From contig CM055094.1 in the NCBI GenBank assembly GCA_029204225.1, positions 11,945,538 through 12,009,537 on the forward strand: DNA of 64,000 nt, given 5' to 3'. How positions within the stretch are numbered: position 1 is the first letter of the stretch; each line of letters starts with the position of its first letter. Below are positions 55,749 to 64,000 of the stretch, one piece after another. The notes under the pieces are model-generated. The model saw only the letters and a program-made list of their open reading frames with translations, made no database searches and was not told the origin of the DNA. The DNA comes from Diphasiastrum complanatum. Lineage: Eukaryota > Streptophyta > Lycopodiopsida > Lycopodiales > Lycopodiaceae. Both the position numbers and the translations under genes were made by a program.

Positions 55749-57082
55749 TGTGAAAATCAAAAAACCATCCAACTTGACTTTTGGAGTTGATGAAGATTTT
55801 CATCTTGGATGTAGTGTTACAACTTGTAAATATCAAAATTAGCCTTGTAGGAACTCGAACTACATCACATGCAATAATGTCTAGTTGTCATATGTGACAG
55901 GCATGTAGATTTAGATTATGAAATGGCCGAACTTGGGCTAGTAGAAACTCGAGGTACCATAAATTCATAAAATCCTAATTGTCCAAAGTGACATGCAAGG
56001 CATGCAAGAATTGTCATGTACACATGCAAGTGAATTTGTACATTGGTAGAGTAGAATTTAACACGTGTAGAAAGTAGGTAGAAGTAGGTGGATCAATATG
56101 CATATAACGTGATATGTGTCACTATTTTGGTAGATTACACCTTCAGATGTGGAGGAAAGTTGTTGCATGCTAGTACTACCACAAGCTATCATCATTTCCT
56201 ATATATGTAAGTGAGAATACTCACTATTCTTGATGGTGAATCAAACATTGTAGCAAATTCATGTCAATTTGGATTTCGAACTTGTAAGCTTGTAATGTGA
56301 TTCTCTGTCTAACTCGAAAAGAGTCTTTTTCTCATGTAATAAAGTTTCATTGTACTTTTCCACACGTGTGGATTCTAATTACTTTTGATTGTGCATTATA
56401 GATTGTGGTCTAGCCTTGAATTCTACTATTAGATTGTGGATGGCTAAAGCATGGTTTCGTGGTATGACATGGACCTTCAAGAACACTACCTTTTTTGGGT
56501 AGAAATGCACTTTTTGTATTATTATTCACTATTTTCAACTAATACTTTTGACTTGCCATAACGTTTTCACCGTACCTCAAAACTATGTCATTTAACATAT
56601 CAATAAAAAGCACTATTCGAGCGCTTTCTAATGCACCAAACTCCTTTGAAATTGGGCTTACCACTAAAAAGTTATGTTATTTTAATGTGGACTCAAAAAA
56701 TTAATGATTAATTAAATTCCCATACTTTTGACTTGCCATAACTTTTTAACCGTAGCTCAAAAGTATGTCATATAACATATCATTGGAAAGCGCTCGTCGA
56801 GCGCTTTCTAACGCACCAAACTCCGCTGAAATTGGACTTAACCACTAAAAAGTTGTCATTTTTAATGTGGACTCAAAAACCTTATGAGTAATAAAATCCC
56901 CAAAAAGTGAAATGTACTACCAAAAGATACAATGAAAAATGAGTTGTTTTTTTGTACCACAAAACTATGCTTTTAGCCGGATTTCATTCTAAATGAGGTT
57001 CATGTGCTATCACAAAGCTTAGGGAAGGTCATTAACACATTTGTGGGTTGTTCACACGTGTGTACTCGTTGGTTTTTTCACA
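55749..57082 (+). repeat. long copia LTR (1.33 kb)
   Basis: Begins TGTGAAAATCAAAAAACC and ends GGTTTTTTCACA, so the ends are inverted copies, and it is followed by a primer site. The block around 55990-56120 (GTGACATGCAAGGCATGCA) is homologous to the family A LTR near 1820. It contains a 180-bp tandem duplication at 56543-56900. Confidence 0.75.
56543..56900. repeat. 180-bp tandem duplication inside the LTR
   Basis: TACTTTTGACTTGCCATAAC starts both units (56543 and 56723), and both end near TTTTAATGTGGACTCAAAAA. Confidence 0.9.
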
Positions 57083-57095
57083 TGGTATCAAAGCC
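57083..57095 (+). promoter_or_regulatory. primer-binding site, initiator-Met type
   Basis: TGGTATCAAAGCC directly follows the LTR end, one base from the copia consensus. Confidence 0.8.
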
Positions 57096-58035
57096 ATACT
57101 AAGCTCTAATGCTTTAATCAGTTTGTGCATGAGAAATATTGAGATATTTCAAGCTAGGAAGCATGATTTCACAATTTTCTATCAGTTTTTTAGGATCTTG
57201 TGAATTGTTGAGGTCATTAATGTAATGATCAAATCTAAAGAGAGGATGTATGGATTTCATATTGTTTACACGTGTGAAATCTAGACCATTTCAGTCCTTT
57301 TGTCCTCCCTTATGCTTCATCCAAAGATATTGACAGCAGATCAAAGCTAAAACAATGCTCTAAAATCCTATGGATAGAAACTTGAAATAAAAACTCAGAT
57401 CTAATCTGAAAAAATCAAATCAAATGAAAGAAAAATTCCAGTCGCCTATTTTGATAGCTTTTGGAAAAAGTGCAATAACTTTTGCATCTCTTATCCAAAT
57501 GCCTTGCAAATTGGTGCAAATGAAAGCTAAAACAAAGCTCTACAAAGTGTATGGAATCAGATTAGAAATAAAAAATGAAATTGAATTTCAAAAATTCGTC
57601 TGAGCAGACATGAAAAAGACCTGAAAATTTTAAAGTTAGAAATTAGCAAAAAGAAAGCTACAAAAACAATGAGCTCATCAAATCTAATGAAATTCACATA
57701 GAATCATCATGAATTTAATGTCATGTGCCAAATCTAAAAAAATAGCAATTACAATGGAAGTAAAGCTAAGAGCAAGAAAAGTACAAAGCATTCAAGATAG
57801 CATATCCATAGAAAGCTAGAAACATAAAGATCTCTATAGGATCACAATAGAAATAAAATAAATAGTACAAAGCAATGTAGATGTCTCTTGCCTAGTTATA
57901 GACAATGCTCTCACTTAACTAAACTTAACTATCTTGAGGGATAGTTAGCCCTTGATAAGTATTAATTCTCTGACATTGAAGGGAGTCAAGCAAGATCACT
58001 AGGGAATTCATCCGACGCCTTCAGAAACTGATCCA
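57096..58035 (+). other. copia leader remnant, no coding region
   Basis: AT-rich sequence after the primer site, resembling the untranslated leader of family A. No gag found before the MBOAT fragment. Confidence 0.4.
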
Positions 58036-58560
58036 TCAGTTCCTCAGCGACCTCCCAGTCCTCAGAATTGGCCAATAGCCTACACTCACAAGCCAACGAT
58101 TGTAGGATGCATGCCAACTTTGCCAAAATCCTTCAAGATCATAGCAATTATTCACACATCGCGGCATATTTTCAACCGCTTCTATGCCACTAGCTAGTGC
58201 CCAAAATCGAAAAAAGCGCCAAATCAAAAGAAACTTCAACCACATGAAGTTCAGAACTCCATAACTAACAAGAAAAATATCCAACGAAGAAAGAATTTGC
58301 CAAGTTTTATTGATTGCAAACGAGTTGAAGTAGCGGTAATGAGTCATGAACTCCATGAGCAACATGTAGGCCAGCCATTTGACCCCATATGCAGCAACTT
58401 GTAGTCTTGTGTAGCTTTTCTGGGGACTTACAAGCTGTGAAGTGAAGGAGTTGAGACTAATAATTGGTCCCGCAATGTATAAAGGTGCATATAGCAAGTA
58501 GCAAATGTATGCTAAAAAATTGTAAATCCCTTTAGCTAGTGGCTTCTCCTGAACAGCCAT
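58036..58560 (-). CDS. MBOAT acyltransferase exon block, GUP1/HHAT-like (partial)
   Basis: The minus strand encodes a membrane-bound O-acyltransferase segment. It reads YAPLYIAGPIISLNSF, MEFMTHYRYFNSF, YGVLNFMWLKFLLIWRFFRF, ENMPRCVNNCYDLEGFW and SWHASYNRWLV. This matches plant GUP1-like proteins, multispanning ER enzymes. A likely acceptor (GGCTGTTCAG|GAGAAG) lies near 58549 and a likely donor (GGCTT|GTGAGT) near 58091, after which the frame is no longer MBOAT-like. The catalytic-His segment and both termini are absent from the window. It is either a real exon block of a gene with very long introns or a fragment; I cannot tell which. Confidence 0.8.
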   Translation of the reverse strand: MAVQEKPLAKGIYNFLAYICYLLYAPLYIAGPIISLNSFTSQLVSPQKSYTRLQVAAYGVKWLAYMLLMEFMTHYRYFNSFAINKTWQILSSLDIFLVSYGVLNFMWLKFLLIWRFFRFWALASGIEAVENMPRCVNNCYDLEGFWQSWHASYNRWLVSVGYWPILRTGRSLRN

Positions 58561-59549
58561 GTAACAAGCACTTCCAGAGCGACAGATGTGACAGATGTAT
58601 TAATCGTGGATCGGGATATAAAATAATTGTCAGGGGTGACTCAAACTACATCAGATCAAGCGAAATTTGCGAGTGTAAAAGCCCAATCATGCCAGCCAAT
58701 AGAAAAAACGACTCTTCCCTCTTTGGATATACTTGGACATCACCAAGAAAGTTAACGGTTGAGATCCCTCACACCCTTCGAAGTCTTTGGCTCAGTCAAC
58801 ATATGATCCCCACATTCCTTGGTCACCCTCCCTCTCTCTCTACCCCATGATTCGGTTACCTCCTCTCTCCCTACAGTGACCCTTGTGGCTCCCTACAGAA
58901 TATTTTGTAGAAATATTCGCATGAATATCTTTCAAAATATTCCATTCTCTCCTCTCCTCTCCTCCGTGCCTATTAAAAAAATTTTGCCGCCATTTTTTAA
59001 AAAAAATTCACAATTGTCTATACTCTTCTGAGAGCACTCAAATGTTTCAAGGAATTCAAAGATTTATGCATTACAATTTATTAAAAATATTTAATACCCT
59101 CTCTTTTTAAGCTGTATATAACACATTTGACTCGTTATTCTTTGACTCTACATAACTTTCTTGTTTGAGCTCAGATTCCAGTTGAGTACAAATGAAAAGT
59201 GATCAGAATGATGATACAAACACCAAAAAGTTATTAAAATTTTGTAATTATTATTTTTCCATTTACAGTGACCTCTTCTTTCTCCCTCAGTCAAATTTTC
59301 TAGTATATTATTTGTTTATTTTCAAATCCTCATATCATCTTCGTCTGAGTTTGGAATTGAGTACTGTAAAAAACAAAAGTGCTCAGTTTTATGCAACCTC
59401 CAATTTTTTGCCATTCTCAGTTGCACTCATCGTAGAACTCTGAGTTTTAAGTGGGTGGAAATAAAAGCATTTAAGTTATTTATTGAAGTCCATTGCACAT
59501 AAACTGCAGTTCAACATACAATAACTTACAAGTCCTTCAATTCTCAATA
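58561..59549. other. no recognisable gene
   Basis: Includes CCCTCTCTCT and TCTCCTCTCC tracts near 58830-58960 and AT-rich sequence after 58980. No element ends seen. Confidence 0.5.
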
Positions 59550-59759
59550 TGGATGCTGATTCCGATTTTGAATACATAGATGATAGTGACTCCGAATACG
59601 AAGATCAATCTAACTATGATTTTGAAGATCAATATGATGAGCACAACGATGGAGAGAGAATCCAATCAGTGCGAACAAGTGTCATATGAAGACTATCTGG
59701 AACATATCGAAACACATTTTGCTGATTGTGATGATCAACAAGTTTACCAGATCAGTCAA

Positions 59760-60560
59760 TATAACCCAAGTCAATGGTGGAGAATATATCTCTATCGAGT
59801 TTAAGGAGTATTGCCAAAGCCAACGCATTGAATAGCAATTCATCACTCCTTACAGTCCTCAGTCTAATGGCTTAGTCGAGAGGAAGAACCGTACCTTGGT
59901 TGAATCAGCCAAATGTATGCCAGCGCATGCATCGCTGCCCAAGAGATTCTGGGCTGAAGCTGTCTCCACTGCAGTTTACATATAGAACAGATGTTCGACC
60001 AAGGCCCTCTCAGGCAAGACACTCCATGAGGTGTGGATAGGCTCTAAGCCTTATGTGAAAAACCTAAGAGTGTTTGGGTGCATTGCCTTTGAGTAGATCC
60101 CAAAAGACACAAGGAAGAAATTGGACTTCCAAGGTCTCAAGACCATCCTGATAGGATATACTTCATCTGATAATACATACAAGATGTATGATCCTAATAC
60201 CCAACAAATCTTGTATAGCCGGGATACAGTCTTTATTAAGGATCAGTTTGTCGACATCAAAGACAAAGATATTGCTCCAGAAGAACCTTTATCACCTTCC
60301 ATTGACATGATTGTCCGAGCTTCTGGCTCAGGCGTGTCTATTGTCAACCCACTTCATGACAGCGAATCAGACGAAGATGTTGCTGCTACCCAGCAACAAG
60401 TCCCAAGAGTGGTTCATCAGTCGAATCCTCCCAAAAGATCAAGCTGAGTGCGCACACAGCCCACAAGGTATACTCCTGAGTCTGCATGTCTCTTGATACA
60501 GGAACCGACCACAGTCGAAGAGGCACTCAACCAACCAGACAGAGTGAAATGACTGATTTA
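59760..60560 (+). pseudogene. family C copia integrase, C-terminal two thirds
   Basis: Starts VNGGEYISIEFKEYC, then YSPQSNGLVERKNRTLVESA with the catalytic Glu, PKRFWAEAVSTAVYI, VKNLRVFGCIAFE and KKLDFQGLKTILIGYTSSDN. At least three in-frame stops interrupt it. The linker up to EEALNQPDRVK is typical of the region before RT. Confidence 0.88.
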
Positions 60561-60569
60561 CATCAGTCA

Positions 60570-61330
60570 ACAAAGGTATCTTCACAATGTTCTTGACAGA
60601 TACAATCTAATGAATTGTAAATTAGCTCACTCATCAATGGATCCAGGCCTGCACTTGTCAGAGGAACAATGTCCCCAAACCAAGCAGGAAGAGGAGCAGA
60701 TGAGAGAATATCCTTATCAATCGATATTTGGATCTCTCATGTACGCAATGGTCTGTACAAGACCAGATATATCTTTTGCAGTAAGCTCACTCAGCCAATA
60801 TATGGCTAATCCTGGCATTACCCATTGAAAGGCTCTCGTAAGAGTCATGAGGTATATTTGAGCTACCATGGACCACTGCATCTGCTATGGAGATGTCAGC
60901 AATGACAATCTTCATCAGCTCAGTGGGTATTCTGATGCAAGCTGAGGAGGAGATGTAGACAATCGTAAGTCCACATCTGGATTTACATTATTCTCCAACA
61001 ATGGTCCTATCTCATGGAACAGTCGTAAGCAAACCTCTATTACACTTTCTTCTACAGAAGCAGAATACATTGCTGCTTTTCAATCTGTTAAGGAAGCATT
61101 TTGGTTGAGAAATTTACTGTCAGACGTTAATCTGCATCAGTTTAGCCCTACAATTTTATTCTATGATAATCAGAGTGCTATTACCTTATCGGCTAGTCCT
61201 AGATTTCACTCTAGGAGTAAGCACATTGAAATTAGATATCACTACATCAAGGGCAAGGTTCTCAACAAGGAGGTGAGCATAACGTACTACAGAATGTAGG
61301 AAATGGTTGCAGACATATTCATGAAAGCAT
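60570..61330 (+). pseudogene. family C copia RT end and RNase H
   Basis: Resumes at ISQQRYLHNVLDRYNLMNCK, then SIFGSLMYAMVCTRPDISFA, SGYSDAS, NRKSTSGFTLF, TLSSTEAEYIAAFQSVKEA and HSRSKHIEIRYHYIKGKV, ending MVADIFMKALS. YVDD and all upstream RT motifs are missing. Confidence 0.9.
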
Positions 61331-61402
61331 TAAGTGTTAATGCACACAACAGATTTTGTGCATTGCTTAGTCTGAAGATCAAGGCATTCACGGATCCAGA
61401 TT

Positions 61403-61411
61403 AAGGGGGGG
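61403..61411 (+). promoter_or_regulatory. polypurine tract, family C
   Basis: AAGGGGGGG directly precedes TGTTGGATTTATC, the LTR start. Confidence 0.85.
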
Positions 61412-62073
61412 TGTTGGATTTATCTCTTCTGCTCTCCTAAATCCCATTTTAAATTGCCTCCATTCATGTTGTATTTTTACTCTCGTTGTCGCGCAATCTA
61501 CATATTTACATGTAAATTCTCACAGGTGAAGAAAAGACGAACAAAATGCGATACTATGTTTTTACACATGTTTTGTGACAGGCGAAAGAGACGACATTGC
61601 CTTACAAAATGCCAAAGGTGCCCTAGGAAGCAAAGACACCCTGTAAATCAAATCCTAAGGCATTTTGTTAGAGTGACACATTTTTTACATCTTCACCAAC
61701 GTTCACTTCAACAAAGGCTAACGTTGCACCCTTTTCACGTTCACCCCATGCAACTACTCTAACAGACTTGACAACAACTGCAGCCACCCACCATCTCCTA
61801 CAGACAGCACATCCACTTTGTACTTTCTTCATATGCACACCTATAACATTATGTATATATACTGAATACCATTTGCGTATTGAGCTTGATTGAGAGAAAT
61901 CAAGAACAAGTGTGTGTAAATTCAGCATCAGAAGCTTATCAGAGATATACAAAGTAGATGTCTCGCGCATTGATTCTTTATTGTTAGTAATAGGTTTCAT
62001 TCCTTTACAAATTGAACTAACTTTGTAGAGCACGCGGTTTCGTCCGCTATTGTCTTGTGCTCTACATTATTGA
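61412..62073 (+). repeat. 3' LTR, family C (right end uncertain)
   Basis: The start is fixed by the polypurine tract. A TATA-like TGTATATATAC lies near 61852. The end is set provisionally at TTATTGACA; with no second LTR in the window it cannot be confirmed. Confidence 0.55.
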
Positions 62074-63300
62074 CATGTATATTTTGCTATACTTAATTTG
62101 ATAACAACTCTTTGTTCTGCATTTTGATTTGTGTCAATATTGTTATGCTTATTCTTCTTTCTGTCTAATTTTTTTTGTTGTTCAATCTGATAATCTATTT
62201 TAGCGAGTTATTATTAGTCTAATTGTTGACGACTGATATTTAGTCTTGTCTTTCATGAATCATTCGTGACTGATTATCAGTCAAGTTCAGTCTAAGCCAA
62301 ATTTGTCAGGTTTCTTTTCAAAAAAACTAGATTTGGCAGTTTTTAAAAGACTTAAGTATAGGATAAAGTCATGATGTGGAGGTTGTACACCTATACTAGG
62401 GCCACTTTTTAGGGTTGGAGCCCAAGGACAAGGTGTGACGAGGCACCAAGCAGAGACTACATGATATAAACATAGATCAATGTCTGGGCTCACAATGTCG
62501 TGCTTAGGTAAGTTGTCGGGGTGTAATGGCTGATGATGCCCTGTGTAGGGAAGCTTAGGAGAGGTTTTCAAAGCCCATGTCAAGAACAAGTCTGAGAGGA
62601 GAGAGATAGAGATGTACAATGGGTAGTAAAGTGAGTTTGAACAACACTTCTCTTTGAACTTACTTGAGTCTTCAATAACCTGCAAAAACATATCCTTAGT
62701 GCCTTGACCATTTGATTCCACTTTGATGCTCCTGACTAGCTCCAAATTGCCCTTGAGGGTCGAAGAATTCTTGTAAGTGTATTTTTGTGCAGTAAAATAG
62801 GAAAAATATCTGACAGTGCAAAAATGTTTCTGATCAGAATTCGCAAAAATGATAGAAAAATCGTGAAAATGTTTCTGAGCTTTAGCGAATTGTCTACAAA
62901 TTCTGTTAGTGAGTATCTGATGCAAAAAAAATTTATTTTTGGAAAGTTTGTTACTGAGATAGAATTTGTGGAGGCTTGAAATGAATCGTGCACTGCTAAA
63001 AATGGGTTGGACAAATTCTATCTAGAGTGGTTGTGAGAAAAATGTTCTAAAAAAAATGATTTCTGTGGCTTTCTCAAAAAAAATTGATTGTATGTCTAAT
63101 CTGATGATATCTTGATGTTGTGAAACAAGAAAAGTAAGTAGGTGGGAAAGAAAATTAAGGAACAAAATTTAGGAAAGAAAACAACTAATACATATGAAAA
63201 TAAAAACATGGCCCATTGTACTTTCTCAATTTGCTCCCATTGACCATAGTGTCTAAGACTCATGCAACATTAAAACACCAATTTTGTAACACATTGGTTG
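62074..63300. other. no recognised gene
   Basis: The minus strand is open for 212 codons at 62287-62925, but the frame lacks a family I know and begins at a TTG rather than an ATG. Nothing else is supported. Confidence 0.4.
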
Positions 63301-63303
63301 ATA

Positions 63304-63582
63304 TTATGAAAATATTACTTTTTCAAATGATCGTGCTATATTGCCATTGCTTTTATATGTGCAATGTTCTTTTTTCAAAAATGGGATGCAACAGTCCTTG
63401 ATGTCGTGGTTGGTTCTTTTGCAATATCTACAAAATAGCTTGGTCTTGGACGATGATTGGTTGTGTTGTTGTTGTTGTGGCTGTAATGCTACTGGTTGTT
63501 CTGCCTTTGTCTTCTTATCCTTGAAGCCTTTCTTCTTCTTGGACGTGGAGAATATCGGTCTGGAGTTTTTTAAATGGCCCAT
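63304..63582 (-). pseudogene. copia gag fragment with zinc knuckle (minus strand)
   Basis: Reads KKKKGFKDKKTKAEQ, a Gln-rich stretch, then the CCHC knuckle CRYCKRTNHDIKDC. This basic region plus a single knuckle is the C-terminal part of a copia gag. The rest of the element was not found at lower coordinates. Confidence 0.65.
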
Positions 63583-63769
63583 GCTAGCGCCTTTATCTCA
63601 GAAAGATAAAGAAGATGACTCATAACCGGGTCCAGATTGCTTCCTGAGAACCTAGCGAAACGGTCTGAGCACATTGAAAAATCCGTACATGTATGTGCTA
63701 TTGTGTCGTTTATGTAATTGTTTAGTTATACAAAATATTATTTTCAGAATTTTCTTACCTTTTGCATGC

Positions 63770-63936
63770 ACTACCAGTATCTCATCCCAGGGATGTGGCT
63801 CGGGGAGTTGGCCAAGGATAGATACGAAGTCAGAGAGAGAAAGGTACTGAATTCAGATTGTTTTCATTCACTTACTCTGTGGCAGAAACCTGGGGATTTG
63901 AAGGCAGTGGATAGCATTGACAGTGACTCTGAATAA
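63770..63936 (+). CDS. possible host exon of unknown gene
   Basis: After an acceptor-like TTTTGCATGCACTACCAG the frame reads YLIPGMWLGELAKDRYEVRE, then a Glu/Asp/Ser-rich end DLKAVDSIDSDSE and TAA. Its composition is protein-like, but I do not recognise the family, and an internal AG|GTACTG could be a donor. Confidence 0.25.
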
Positions 63937-64000
63937 ATGGCCGCTCGTTGCAGTGGTTCAGCTTGCTTAATGAAGGGGTTTTGGGCACTTCTCAAGATCA

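Larger units (their letters stand above)
59760..62073 (+). mobile_element. Ty1/copia element, family C, 5' truncated and lacking RT
   Basis: It has the second half of integrase, a linker, the last part of RT, RNase H, a polypurine tract and an LTR start. It matches the fragment at 2700-3065. A deletion near 60560 removes nearly all of RT. An acidic reading frame just upstream (MDADSDFEYIDD from 59550) is of unknown relation to it. Confidence 0.85.

Noticed and set aside
62287-62925. A 212-codon minus-strand open frame
   Set aside because: It is long, but starts at TTG, has no recognisable motif and no supporting splice or neighbour evidence. It lies in sequence next to copia remains. I do not call it a gene.

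Overview
The window is nuclear DNA of a land plant. The evidence is an intron-rich gene for the medium subunit of the clathrin adaptor AP-1, many Ty1/copia and Ty3/gypsy retrotransposons with plant-type primer sites (initiator-Met and Athila/Tat types), hAT and LINE debris, and abundant (GA/TC)n microsatellites. The lineage cannot be fixed from sequence alone. Very long repeat-filled introns suggest a large genome, and some AP1M residues differ from what I recall of flowering plants (weak inference).

The one complete host gene is AP1M on the minus strand, start codon 29714, stop 8871. I placed 11 exons by their splice sites. They total 1287 nt, which is 428 codons plus a stop, the normal plant length. 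Its introns carry a 5.4-kb copia element with both LTRs and a 5-bp target duplication (10209-15626), a 337-bp hAT-type MITE with an 8-bp duplication (9378-9714), a decayed copia (about 18500-21120), LINE pieces (23300-25270), a hAT transposase relic (25600-26010) and a tRNA-sized SINE (28972-29057).

Left of AP1M (1-8870) lie the 3' half of a copia (family A) that runs off the window, a fragment of copia family C, a TIR element, a Ty3/gypsy chromodomain fragment and microsatellites. From 30 to 34.7 kb I see almost no genes, only local duplications and a truncated SINE.

From 34.7 to 57.1 kb is a nested retrotransposon cluster. It holds an internally deleted family A copy on the minus strand joined head-to-head to a second family A copy on the plus strand. 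A young, internally deleted chromovirus (TSD GCTAC) sits inside the 3' LTR of that second copy. Then come an Athila/Tat-type LTR with its primer site (minus), a truncated family B copia broken by a gypsy LTR, a gypsy chromovirus-type element carrying another LTR inside it, a second family B copia with both LTRs but no reverse transcriptase, and a long copia LTR with internal 180-bp repeats. No element here has an intact pol.

The right end (58-64 kb) has an exon block of a GUP1/HHAT-like MBOAT acyltransferase, a family C copia with its RT removed, and a gag zinc-knuckle fragment. The observations I rate highest are PIP-box-like motifs in a LINE tail, a tRNA-sized SINE, a stop codon shared by two family A copies, and repeated loss of the RT core in separate copia copies.
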